From: VRUE01 sp963718755
Lineage (GTDB): Bacteria > Actinomycetota > Thermoleophilia > Solirubrobacterales > 70-9
Direction of reading: 5' to 3'
Assembly: GCA_963718755.1 (NCBI GenBank)
Contig: OY970376.1
Span: forward strand, 310,001 to 374,000
Length of the DNA stretch: 64,000 nucleotides
Position numbers and translations under genes: made by a program. The stretch's first letter is position 1, and every line of letters starts with the position of its first letter. Shown piece by piece: positions 16,446 through 24,711 of the stretch. Below the pieces are notes generated by a model that was not told the origin of the DNA, did no database searches, and saw nothing but the letters and a program-made list of their open reading frames with translations.

Positions 16446-16772
16446 ATGACCGTTGCCCAGGTAGTCGCCCAAGCTGCGGAGCTATCGCCAGCATCTATCC
16501 GGTTCGCGGAAAGAATCGACCACGCGAGCAGTGGAGACCGGCTGGGGCGGATCATGCGGCAGACGATGGAGGAGAACGCCGGCGCCTTCCCCCCAGTGCG
16601 GGCAGCCGTGCAAGCGAAGGTCGATGAACTCGGCGGCGCCGGTCAGGCCATCGGCCTATTCATGCTGGCGACCGACATGGCAACGACGGCGGCTCTCGGC
16701 GGTGATCTTCTCGAAGACGGAGACCGCCGGGAACTGCGGCGGCTATGGGATGACCTGCGCTCCCAAAGCTAG
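16446..16772 (+). CDS. Hypothetical protein, 108 aa
   Basis: From the ATG at 16446 the product begins MTVAQVVAQAAELSPASIRF and is predicted helical and soluble, with an acidic end (DLLEDGDRRELRRLWDDL). The frame is open further upstream to 16374, and GTG at 16440 is another possible start. No family is recognised. It lies between the defence pair and a frameshifted gene inside the element. Confidence 0.5.
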   Translation: MTVAQVVAQAAELSPASIRFAERIDHASSGDRLGRIMRQTMEENAGAFPPVRAAVQAKVDELGGAGQAIGLFMLATDMATTAALGGDLLEDGDRRELRRLWDDLRSQS

Positions 16773-16839
16773 GTTCGACCCATAGAACTTCACCATCTAA
16801 GTCCGAAGCTCGCGCCGGTCCCTCCTCTACCTTTGGCAC

Positions 16840-17584
16840 ATGACGGAGCGTGACATTCCCCGGGTCTGGGAGGTCGATTGGGCAATTCCACCCGCTGAGG
16901 GCGGCACGCCCTGGGAGGCATATGACTGGCTGCTGGAAACGGCAGACCAGCTCGGCGCCACCGAGGTGAGCATCGTGGCCTCTACCTACGACTCACTCGG
17001 CCACTTGAACTGGGCGATTGGCGCTTCTGCGGCTCAGTGGCTACGTGTACAGCCCCACGAGTACCGGGTCGGTGGAATCACCGTGCGGGGAGTCTCGCGC
17101 CGTGGCTTCTGGCATGTCCGGGGCCCGGTTCTTGTTGCCTGGCCCGACAATCAAGTTATGGCGGAGATCGAGGGGAAGAGACCAGCTGCCATAGCAGCGG
17201 TTGCCCAATGGCCCGACGACATCGCCACCTGGCGGTCTGTGTATGGGCCAACCCGCATCGGCCAAGTCCGGCCGGAGCAGGAGGCCGAGTTCGACACTGC
17301 GACCATCGGCGAGCTTGACCCACAGGTGGGCCGAGATCATCCGAAGCGCCACCGCAATCGTCAACGAGAACCACGCGGTCCTTTCGACCCACGAGAGAGA
17401 AGCGATGGCGGGCGCGCTTGTAGCGCTACGCAATGCGGGCATCCCGGTCGACAAAGAGGCGCTTCGCGCATACCTGATGGCGGCTCGATGGCAGGGGCGA
17501 CTGGTCAGCCAGGTTCTTGAACTAGTTGACCGCATCGACCGGGGTCAGACCCCGCGTCATTCGCATTTTCAGCTCACCCGCTGA
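16840..17584 (+). pseudogene. Hypothetical protein gene with a frameshift near 17326
   Basis: The first frame (ATG at 16840) reads MTERDIPRVWEVDWAIPP and stays plausible to GELDPQ. It then becomes Arg/Gly-rich and unnatural. From the same point the neighbouring frame continues as WAEIIRSATAIVNENHAVLS and runs to a TGA at 17582-17584. Removing one G from the run at about 17326-17331 joins the two into one protein of about 247 aa. This may be a real frameshift, a sequencing error or programmed slippage. No slippery motif is evident. The function is unknown. Confidence 0.6.
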
Positions 17585-17768
17585 CGAGCGGATTCGTCAC
17601 ATAGCCGTCACATAAGGGGGGCCACTTTCGCCCCTCGCGCCTCCGTTAAGTAGATGGCACTAGAACCACAACCGGGCGCAGGCGTGAAAAAAGCTGCCGG
17701 ATTCGGCTGGCTCGTTCGACAGGTAGGTAGATGACGAGCTTGCCGAGAGCCTGTTTGCGCCCGCGCGT

Positions 17769-17835
17769 CCTTGCCAATCGCCCTCAACCCGACTGGCAAG
17801 GCAGGCAACGCTCATTCCGCACCGTGGTGCGGAAT
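17769..17835. promoter_or_regulatory. Two strong dyads upstream of the Replic_Relax gene
   Basis: CCTTGCCA (17769-17776) pairs with TGGCAAGG (17794-17801), and ATTCCGCACC (17814-17823) pairs with GGTGCGGAAT (17826-17835) across a two-base centre. They lie in the 600-base gap 17585-18181, which otherwise shows no convincing gene. A protein-binding site, origin or transfer site is possible. The second dyad is the more perfect. Confidence 0.4.
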
Positions 17836-18181
17836 CCGCGCCCCTCCCCCGCACCCGAGTCTCTACCCCCTTCGTTCGCGGTCAAATGACGGCGGGCCGA
17901 TCTCGATCTCGTGTCCTCCGCTGCGCACCGGCTCGCGCCCTTCGCCATCGTCTCCGCGCCGACTACGCGGCGCTCGCTCGCACCATCGGCTGCTCCGATC
18001 GCGCTTGGCTCGACCGCAATCGCCTCGGCGCTGGCGACTCAGCGGCTCCTCTCCTCCGCGCTGGAAGCAGCGCCTTCGCGCCGTCCCGCCGCGCTCGTCC
18101 CGCCGCCTTCGTCGGCGGCGGCATCACCGCAGGAGCGGGCCGCTCGCCGACAGCCGCGGCCTCTGCGTGTCAGGAGGGCGC

Positions 18182-19777
18182 TTGACCAAAGGCCAATCCT
18201 CACGCACTGCCGCCTCGCTCTCCGACCTCGATCGTCACATCCTCGACCTGCTCTCCTCCCTGCGGGTGCTGACCCTGCCGCAGCTCGCCAGCCTCTCACC
18301 CGAGACCCCGCCGCGAACGCTTCGCTATCGAACCGCTCGCCTCGCCAAGCATGGCTTCCTCGGTCGCACTCGGCCTTACCGCGAACGCGGCTCAGCGCCG
18401 CATCACCTGTGGCCGACGCGCAAGGGCGAGGCAATCGCCAATGGCGAACCACCACCGCGCGGCGGCGAGCGGCGCGAGCCGAACCCGCTGTTCCTCGCTC
18501 ACGCCGCTGGGCTGAGCGAGCTGTACGTGGCGCTGAAGACCGGGCTGCCCGAGGACACCCGGCTGGCGGGCTTCGAGCGAGAGGCCGAGGCGCGCGAGAC
18601 GTTCACCACGCTCGGCCGCGAAAAGCGGGCCATCGCGCCCGATGCCTGCATCCAGATCGCCGACACCGATGGCAGCGAGCTGATCGGCCTCGTCGAGCTG
18701 GACCTCGGCACGATGTCGCACCGCCAGCTCAAAGCAAAGGCGGCGGGCTACGGCGAGTACGCCCAGCGCGGAGCCTGGCGCCAGCGCAACGCCTACTGCC
18801 CGCCGTTGTTGTTCATCACCACCAGCGAGAAGCGGGCACGGTCCTTCCTCGCCGCCGCCGACCGGGAGATCGACAGCGCCCGGATGCTGGTCGCCTGCGT
18901 CGGGCTTGCCCGCGACCTTCTCCGCTGCATCGCCGCGCCGGAGTGGATGGTCGGCGATGCCGAGCAGGCCACCAACCTGCTCGGCATCCTTCGCGCCGCG
19001 CGGCGGCCCTACGACGAAGCGAACGAGCGCGAGGAAGCCCAGCGCCGCGAGGAAGAGACCGAACGCGAGCGGCTGCGCTCTGACCCCGAGGCCCTCGCCG
19101 AGTGCCTGCGGCAAGAGCTTCGCTACGCCTGGGGAGACGATCAGTTGGGGCGGGCGGCCACCGATGCCCTTCGCCTCTCAGTCGAAAGCGAGGACGGACT
19201 GAGCGAGGTCGAGCGCGCTGCCCTGAAGGCAGTCGGCGGGATGCTGGCCGAACCGCTTGCCGCTCGCCTCGCCGACCGCGAGCCGACGCCTTCCGAGCGC
19301 GAGGCGTTGGCCGCCCTGGTCGCTCACCATCACGCGAGCCAGATCGAGCGCTTGAACGAGGCGGCGAAGCGATTCGGCGAAGGGCCGAAGCTGCGTCGGC
19401 GTCGACGCTGGCTTGAGGACGGCGATCTCATCGGCACCGACTCGCTGGCGGAACTGACAGACGATGCCGAGCAGGACCGCGAGAACGCCGCCGAGCAGGA
19501 CCGGCTGCGAGAGGACTACCTACGCTGGCGCGAGACCAAGGCCGCGCGGCTCGGCGAGAGGCATGGCTTCATCGCCCGGCACCGCATCGGCCACGATGCC
19601 TTTCTCGCCGAGGCCGACCGGGAGGCGCTGCGGCTCTGCGAGGGCTGCAAGGAGATCGTCTATCCCGACCCCGACCGCGAACACGGCCCCGCTCGGCGCG
19701 ACGTTGCCGCCTACTGCCATTTTTGCGGGTCCGGAGTGCTGAGCGAGCTTCCGAGCGAGGGGGTCGAACCGACTTGA
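18182..19777 (+). CDS. Replication-relaxation (Replic_Relax) family protein
   Basis: Read from the TTG at 18182, which follows an AGGAGGG ribosome site, the protein is 531 aa. Its N-terminus is a winged-helix segment (LDRHILDLLSSLRVLTLPQL to RLAKHGFLGRTRPY), followed by HHLWPTRKGEA and a nuclease-like core with LIGLVELDLGTMSHRQLKAKAAGY, as in the Replic_Relax family of actinobacterial plasmids and integrative elements. A long charged helical region follows. The end (CEGCKEIVYPD to YCHFCGSG) carries two CxxC pairs that suggest a zinc ribbon. The role is presumably in element DNA processing. Confidence 0.75.
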   Translation: MTKGQSSRTAASLSDLDRHILDLLSSLRVLTLPQLASLSPETPPRTLRYRTARLAKHGFLGRTRPYRERGSAPHHLWPTRKGEAIANGEPPPRGGERREPNPLFLAHAAGLSELYVALKTGLPEDTRLAGFEREAEARETFTTLGREKRAIAPDACIQIADTDGSELIGLVELDLGTMSHRQLKAKAAGYGEYAQRGAWRQRNAYCPPLLFITTSEKRARSFLAAADREIDSARMLVACVGLARDLLRCIAAPEWMVGDAEQATNLLGILRAARRPYDEANEREEAQRREEETERERLRSDPEALAECLRQELRYAWGDDQLGRAATDALRLSVESEDGLSEVERAALKAVGGMLAEPLAARLADREPTPSEREALAALVAHHHASQIERLNEAAKRFGEGPKLRRRRRWLEDGDLIGTDSLAELTDDAEQDRENAAEQDRLREDYLRWRETKAARLGERHGFIARHRIGHDAFLAEADREALRLCEGCKEIVYPDPDREHGPARRDVAAYCHFCGSGVLSELPSEGVEPT

Positions 19778-19887
19778 GATCCGGGCGCGACGGAGCTACA
19801 CATGGTGGACGGATCGCAGCCCGGCGCCGCCGCGATCACGAAGGCAGGCAGCGCAAGGCGGCCCCGGTCGGTGAACTCGAGGCCACC

Positions 19888-20016
19888 ATGTCGATTGAAC
19901 AGACCAAGCCCGGATCAGCGCTGGACGATCAGCTCCGGCGCGAGCAGGCGAAGGCAATCTTCGACTTGCTTCGCTCGACCTCGCACCCACGCCCCGCCAA
20001 AGGCTGCGACCGATGA
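19888..20016 (+). CDS. Small ORF, 42 aa
   Basis: The frame begins MSIEQTKPGSALDDQLRREQ, is charged and helical in character, and ends 11 bases before the convergent VapC-like gene. There is no recognisable family. It may be a short accessory protein of the element or a chance frame. The interval 19778-19887 shows nothing else. Confidence 0.35.
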   Translation: MSIEQTKPGSALDDQLRREQAKAIFDLLRSTSHPRPAKGCDR

Positions 20017-20027
20017 TCGCCGCCGCC

Positions 20028-20438
20028 CTACAGCTCGGACGGGGTGACGACGAAGCCCAGGCGGTCGGCTCCTCTGCGCAACCTGCCATCGACGGTTACG
20101 AGGCGGCAATCGCTGATCTTCGCCAGCGCGACGTACTCGGCGTCGTAGGTCTTCGCCCAACCGAAATCCTCGGCGACTTCCCACGCAGCCATCGCCAGCC
20201 CGTCCGGCCGTTGCTCGCTGATCGAAAGCTTCCCGGCGAGGAACCGCTGCACGGCCAGCTCGGCAAGGGCGTCGGAGATATCGCCCCGAAAGGCCATCTC
20301 GTGAAGCACCGAGGGAACCTCGCTCCACAGCAGCGGCGGCGCGATGAGCTGGCCTCCATCATCGAGGGCTGCGCTTGCCTGCTCTCCGGCCCGGTCGAGC
20401 GACAGCTCGACCGCCAAGCTCGCGTCTACGACCAGCAC
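20028..20438 (-). CDS. PIN-domain ribonuclease toxin (VapC-like)
   Basis: The 136-aa protein has the PIN signature: VVDASLAVEL with the first acidic residue, a Glu in LLWSEVPSVLHEM, the central KTYDAEYVALA and the last LVTVDGRLR. These four acidic positions bind metal for RNA cleavage. It lies two bases after the partner gene on the same strand, the classical VapBC order, and probably helps to keep the element in the cell. Confidence 0.85.
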   Translation of the reverse strand: MLVVDASLAVELSLDRAGEQASAALDDGGQLIAPPLLWSEVPSVLHEMAFRGDISDALAELAVQRFLAGKLSISEQRPDGLAMAAWEVAEDFGWAKTYDAEYVALAKISDCRLVTVDGRLRRGADRLGFVVTPSEL

Positions 20439-20440
20439 GC

Positions 20441-20641
20441 TCAGTGCGACTCGCGGGAGCGCCGCACGGCAGCCGCGACGTTCGGCATCGGCTCGCCGGT
20501 CAGGGTCTCGCCCCAGCCTGCGGGCAATGCAGCCATCTCCGGCTCATCGACCGACTCGTCGGGAATGACGATCCGCGCACGGGCCGCCCTGGCCTCATCG
20601 AGGTCAAGCACCTCTCGCAGCAGCTTCTCCTTCGCGGTCAC
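20441..20641 (-). CDS. Antitoxin of the VapBC-like pair
   Basis: A 66-aa acidic protein beginning MTAKEKLLREVLDLDEARAA, ending two bases before the PIN toxin gene. Size, position and charge fit an antitoxin. The DNA-binding fold cannot be named. It diverges from the recombinase gene with only 48 bases between starts, so its control region is shared with that gene. Confidence 0.7.
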   Translation of the reverse strand: MTAKEKLLREVLDLDEARAARARIVIPDESVDEPEMAALPAGWGETLTGEPMPNVAAAVRRSRESH

Positions 20642-20689
20642 GCTTCAAGCGTACCGGCCGACCCCGCGTAAATCCGAGGAAAGGAACCG

Positions 20690-22408
20690 ATGATGCGACG
20701 CTTTGCCTGGTACGGACGGCTCTCGACCAAGGACAAGCAGGACCCGACCCTCTCCTTTCCCTCGCAGCGCGAGGCCTGCGCGACGAAGGCTGCTGAGCTG
20801 AGCGGTGAGATCGTCTGCGAGTTCACCGATCAGGAGGCCGGTCGCCGCGACGACCGAGCCGGTTGGGCCGACCTGCTGCGCGAGGCGAAAGAGCCCGACG
20901 CCCGACGCTTCGACGCGGTGATCATCTACTCGACCTCTCGCCTCAGCCGCGACCTCTTCCACGCGCTGACCTACGAGCGAGAGATGACGCGGGCTGGGAT
21001 CGAGGTCTTCTACGCGCTGACCGCTGGCGATCAGACCAGCCCGGAGGGGCGGCTGATCCGCCACATGTTCCAGGCGCTCGACCAGTTCGAGGTCGAGAAG
21101 CTGGGCCGCGAAGTTCGGCGCGGTCAGAAGGAGAACACGCGACAGGGATACCGCAACGGCGGGCGGGCGCCCTACGGGTATCGCTTGCAGCACGAGGCGC
21201 ATCCCGACCCGGCGCGAGCCAAGGCGGGCGACACGAAGTCGCGCCTCATTCCTGACCCCGAGCGGGCACCTGTGATTGCGGAGATTTTTGACCTCTTCCT
21301 CTCCGGCTCCGGCTACAAGGAGATCGCCAACCACCTGAATCGGCCCGGTGGCCCGCCGACCCCCAACCACGTCGATTCCAAGCGAAACACCTCCGGCAAG
21401 TGGGCGAAGACGACGATCAAGTCGATGCTCGAAAACCCGACCTACACCGGTCGCCTCTACTGGAACCGGCTCGACTCGCGCGCCCACAAGCAGGGCGTCG
21501 GGCCGGTAGTTCGGCGCAGCCCCGAGGAATGGGTCGAAGCCGACGAGCGGCACGAGGCCCTGATCACCGACGAGCAGTTCGAGCGTGCGCAGGCCGAGAT
21601 GAAACGCCGCAGCAACGGCCACGGCGGTCGCCGCCGTCGCCCGCAGAAACGCCCCTACATGCTGCGGGGCATCGTTCACTGCGCCACCGGCCATAACCCA
21701 CTGCGGATGCAGGGCCGTGCCCGCAAAGGGGAGCCGACCTATTACACCTGCGGCTACCGCACCTCCTACGGCGACCGCGCGGCCGAGGCGGTCGGCCACG
21801 GCAAATGGCAGTACGTCCGCGAGGACAGCCTGGTCACGTTGATCGACACCTTCTTCGCCTCACGGATCTTCGGCGCTGATCGCCTCGCCCACTTCCGCGC
21901 TCAGAGTTCGATGCTGGCGAGCGAGGTGGAAGACCGCGACGACGACCAGCGCGCGCGGATCGCCAAACAGGTCGGCGAGGTCGAGCAGCGGATCGAGCGG
22001 CAGCTCGCCGCAATCGAGGCTGGCGTCGATCCGGTCCTAGTCGGCGAGCGTATCCGCAACCTCAAAGCTGAGCGCGAGGAAGCGCAGGCCGCCCTCGGCC
22101 AACTCGAAGCCTCACATACAGACAGCCCCGCAGTAGACCCCGCCGACGCGCTGGCGGTTCTCGACGCTCTGCCCGACCTCGGGAAGTCACTGATCGCCGC
22201 CGACCCCGAGGTACGCCGTGCGGTATTCGACGCCTTCCGCCTGCGGGTCGAGATCGACCGCAACGATGGTCGGATACGCCTGAAAGCGCTGGTGTCGAGC
22301 GCGTTCGGCGAGGCGAGGAATCTGAGTGACCTGGGAGAGGCGGGTGATCCTTCTCTCTCCGTTAAGGCCATACCGCTACGGGGATTCGAACCCCGGTTTC
22401 CGGACTGA
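20690..22408 (+). CDS. Large serine recombinase (integrase) at tRNA-Glu
   Basis: The 572-aa protein has the resolvase catalytic domain with Ser12 in WYGRLSTKDKQ and the SRLSRD segment, then a recombinase domain (RNGGRAPYGYRLQ), a zinc-ribbon segment (GIVHCATGHNPLRM to YYTCGYRTS) and a C-terminal coiled coil. It should insert and excise the element between attP and attB. The last 13 codons (IPLRGFEPRFPD in part) are read from the tRNA-Glu gene on the opposite strand, so the present C-terminus was fixed by insertion at this site. The ribosome site is GAGGAAAGGAA just before the ATG. Confidence 0.9.
   Translation: MMRRFAWYGRLSTKDKQDPTLSFPSQREACATKAAELSGEIVCEFTDQEAGRRDDRAGWADLLREAKEPDARRFDAVIIYSTSRLSRDLFHALTYEREMTRAGIEVFYALTAGDQTSPEGRLIRHMFQALDQFEVEKLGREVRRGQKENTRQGYRNGGRAPYGYRLQHEAHPDPARAKAGDTKSRLIPDPERAPVIAEIFDLFLSGSGYKEIANHLNRPGGPPTPNHVDSKRNTSGKWAKTTIKSMLENPTYTGRLYWNRLDSRAHKQGVGPVVRRSPEEWVEADERHEALITDEQFERAQAEMKRRSNGHGGRRRRPQKRPYMLRGIVHCATGHNPLRMQGRARKGEPTYYTCGYRTSYGDRAAEAVGHGKWQYVREDSLVTLIDTFFASRIFGADRLAHFRAQSSMLASEVEDRDDDQRARIAKQVGEVEQRIERQLAAIEAGVDPVLVGERIRNLKAEREEAQAALGQLEASHTDSPAVDPADALAVLDALPDLGKSLIAADPEVRRAVFDAFRLRVEIDRNDGRIRLKALVSSAFGEARNLSDLGEAGDPSLSVKAIPLRGFEPRFPD
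22353..22388 (+). repeat. Right attachment-site candidate at the tRNA-Glu 3' end
   Basis: This segment matches 11946-11981 at 30 of 36 positions. It spans the end of the recombinase gene and the first 18 bases of the tRNA-Glu gene read from its 3' end, so the tRNA is kept intact after insertion. Confidence 0.6.
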
Positions 22409-22443
22409 GAATCCGGCGTCCTAGTCCCCTAGACGATAGCGGC
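22371..22443 (-). tRNA. tRNA-Glu (CTC)
   Basis: The 73-base gene folds with acceptor GCCGCTA/TAGCGGT, a D arm, anticodon stem CCGGA/TCCGG with loop TTCTCAG (anticodon CTC), and the T arm with GGTTCGAATCC. CCA is not encoded. The recombinase of the mobile element ends inside it. Confidence 0.93.
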
Positions 22444-22535
22444 GCGGAGGCGACATTCTAGCGATAGGTCGGGTCGAGCTGAAGCGCGGCTCGGCAGTCG
22501 GGAAGATGGCCGCAGGCGTTAGATTGCCTGGTCCC

Positions 22536-22619
22536 GCGGCTGTGGCGGAACTGGTAGACGCGCACGGTTCAGGTCCGTGTGGAGGAAACTCCGTGAAGGT
22601 TCGACTCCTTTCAGCCGCA
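22536..22619 (+). tRNA. tRNA-Leu (CAG)
   Basis: The 84-base gene has acceptor GCGGCTG/CAGCCGC, an anticodon stem CACGG/CCGTG with loop TTCAGGT (anticodon CAG), a long variable arm and T arm AGGTTCGACTCCT. The long variable arm fits a class II tRNA. Confidence 0.93.
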
Positions 22620-22640
22620 TTGATAGGCCCGCGTTGGAGC

Positions 22641-23558
22641 TCAGGCGGTCTGCCGGGATCGCATGGGCTTGCCCGCCCTGGCGGCAACGGCACTGATCTC
22701 CTCGACGAAGTCGGGCCAGAGCGCCGGCGGCAGGTCGTGGCCCATGCCCTCGAAGATGCGCAGGCGTGAGTCGCGGATCGCCTTGGCCGTGGCGCGGCCG
22801 GCCGCGGGCCGGATCAGCGGGTCGCTGCCGCCGTGCAGGACGGTTGCCGGCAGGCGCAGCCTTTCCAGCGCCGCGGTGCGATCGCCCGAGGCGGTGACTG
22901 CGTGCAGCTGGCGGGCAACGCCGGCGCGGCTGTGGGAGCGATCGTAGGAGGCGCCGGCGAGCTCGCGAAACCTGGCCTCATCCATCGGGTAGCCGGGCGA
23001 GCCAATCGTCCTGAAGGTCCTCACGGTCTGCTCGATCGCACCCTCCCGCCCCGCACTGGGCCGCACGAACAGCGTCCCGAACGCCTTCCAGGCCGGGATC
23101 CCGAGCCAGCGGTTGCCGGTCGAGGACATCATCGAGACCAGCGAGCGCACCCGCTGCGGGTGTTCGATAGCGACGGCCTGGGCGATCATTCCTCCCATCG
23201 AGGCGCCAACCAGGTGTGCGGACTCGATCTCCAGATGGTCCATCAGGCCGGTGGTGTCGGCGGCCATGTCGCTCAGCAGATAGGCGGCCGTGCCGCGGCG
23301 CCCCAGCAGCATGTCGGCTCGCTTCGGCACCCCGGCGGACGCGATCTTGGTCGAGTGGCCGATGTCGCGGTTGTCGAAGCGGATGACGCGGAAGCCCCGC
23401 TCGGCCAGCATCGCGCAGAGCTCGTCGTCCCAGGCAAGCATCTGCGTCGCCAGCCCCATGATCAACAGCAGAGGCTCGCCGCCCGGATCGCCGGTCTCCT
23501 GGTAGGCGAGCTCGATCCCGTTGGCGGGAGCGAGTCGCTCGGCGCTGAGAACGCTCAT
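22641..23558 (-). CDS. Alpha/beta hydrolase
   Basis: A 305-aa alpha/beta-hydrolase-fold protein. The nucleophile elbow is VGASMGG, the oxyanion region is LLLIMGLATQ, the acid is in HGGSDPLI and the catalytic His is in GMGHDLPP. The FDNRDIGHS segment is common among esterases and peptidases of this fold. The substrate is not predictable. It is transcribed towards tRNA-Leu and away from the metallophosphoesterase gene. Confidence 0.85.
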   Translation of the reverse strand: MSVLSAERLAPANGIELAYQETGDPGGEPLLLIMGLATQMLAWDDELCAMLAERGFRVIRFDNRDIGHSTKIASAGVPKRADMLLGRRGTAAYLLSDMAADTTGLMDHLEIESAHLVGASMGGMIAQAVAIEHPQRVRSLVSMMSSTGNRWLGIPAWKAFGTLFVRPSAGREGAIEQTVRTFRTIGSPGYPMDEARFRELAGASYDRSHSRAGVARQLHAVTASGDRTAALERLRLPATVLHGGSDPLIRPAAGRATAKAIRDSRLRIFEGMGHDLPPALWPDFVEEISAVAARAGKPMRSRQTA

Positions 23559-23607
23559 CTGGGGAGCTTAAACGGGCTCTGAGCCCCGCCAGCTAAGTTG
23601 CCAGGCG

Positions 23608-24711
23608 ATGCGCACGGCGATCATCTCCGACCTCCACCTGGGCAGCGCCTTCGGCGAGGACCTCTTGCGCGACGCCAAGATCCGCGATGTCCTGCTCGCC
23701 GAGCTGGGCGCCGCCGACCGCCTGATCCTGCTCGGCGACACGTTGGAGCTGCGCGAATTGCCGCTCTCCACGGCTCTCCTCAGCGCCCAACGGTTCTTCG
23801 AAGAGCTGGGCGAGGCGATGGGCGGCCGGCCGGTGATCCTCGTTCCCGGCAACCACGACCACCGGCTCGCCGAGCCCCTGCTGGAGCAGCTGGCGCTGGC
23901 GGGGCGGCCGCTCGAGCTGGAGCATCACGCCGGGCCGGCCGACGAGCCGGCGACCCGGATCGCGAGCTGGCTCGGAGATGCCGAGATGCAGCTCGCCTAT
24001 CCGGGGATCTGGCTGCGCGACGATGTCTACGCCACCCACGGCCACTACATGGACTGCCACATGCGACTGCCGCGACTCGAGTGCATCGCCGCAGCCGCGA
24101 CGATGCGAACGCTGCGGCCACTCCCCGAGCGGCCGGCCCCCGCCGACTACGAGCGCATCCTGCGACCGGTCTACGGCCTCACCTACGGGCTTGCCCAAGG
24201 CGGCGTGGCGCGCCGGGCGGCGCGTCCGTCCGAGCGCGTCTGGCGGGCGGTCGCGAGCAGCAACAGAGCCGGCAGGCGGGTCGGTCGCGCCGCTCTGCGG
24301 GCGGCGGTTCCGGCCACGATCTGGGGGATCAATCGCCTCCTACGTGCCGAGTTCGACGCCAGCCTCGACGCGGGGTCGATCTCACAAAGCGGGATTACCG
24401 CCGCCACCACGCTCGCCGGCAAGCTTCAACTGCGAGCGGCGCACACGATCACCGGACACACCCATCGCAGCGGCCCGCACGAGACCGAGGCAGAGTGGCC
24501 GCTGCCGGGTGGCGGGCGGCTCCACAACACCGGCAGCTGGGTCTTCGCCTCCGCCTTCCATCACCCTGGAACCCCGCCTGGCCCCTACTGGCCGGGGACG
24601 ATCACCTGGCTGGAGGACAGCGGTGCGCCGCGCCGCCAGCGACTGCTGCTGGAGCACTCGCGTGACGAGCTGGGCGCGACGGTCGACCGCCTCGCCGCCT
24701 CGATCTCCTAA
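23608..24711 (+). CDS. Metallophosphoesterase
   Basis: The 367-aa protein contains all five blocks of calcineurin-like phosphoesterases: ISDLHLG, LGDTLE, PGNHDHR, THGHY and ITGHTHRSGP. These bind two metal ions for phosphoester hydrolysis. A long Arg/Ala-rich helical insert lies between the fourth and fifth blocks (about residues 175-270). The substrate is unknown. It converges with the dehalogenase gene with a four-base overlap of stops. Confidence 0.88.
   Translation: MRTAIISDLHLGSAFGEDLLRDAKIRDVLLAELGAADRLILLGDTLELRELPLSTALLSAQRFFEELGEAMGGRPVILVPGNHDHRLAEPLLEQLALAGRPLELEHHAGPADEPATRIASWLGDAEMQLAYPGIWLRDDVYATHGHYMDCHMRLPRLECIAAAATMRTLRPLPERPAPADYERILRPVYGLTYGLAQGGVARRAARPSERVWRAVASSNRAGRRVGRAALRAAVPATIWGINRLLRAEFDASLDAGSISQSGITAATTLAGKLQLRAAHTITGHTHRSGPHETEAEWPLPGGGRLHNTGSWVFASAFHHPGTPPGPYWPGTITWLEDSGAPRRQRLLLEHSRDELGATVDRLAASIS

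Larger units (their letters stand above)
11946..22388 (+). mobile_element. Integrated element with SIR2-HerA defence pair, inserted at tRNA-Glu
   Basis: About 10.4 kb lies between imperfect direct repeats at 11946-11981 and 22353-22388. The right repeat covers the 3' end of tRNA-Glu(CTC). The element carries a large serine recombinase at its right end, a Replic_Relax protein, a VapBC-like pair, a SIR2-HerA pair and several hypothetical genes. It has no phage structural genes and no visible conjugation genes, so it is best described as an integrative, possibly mobilisable, element. A related element ends at tRNA-Pro at 57466. Confidence 0.7.

Noticed and set aside
11946..22388. Prophage
   Set aside because: No capsid, tail, terminase or lysis gene is present; the cargo and recombinase fit an integrative element.
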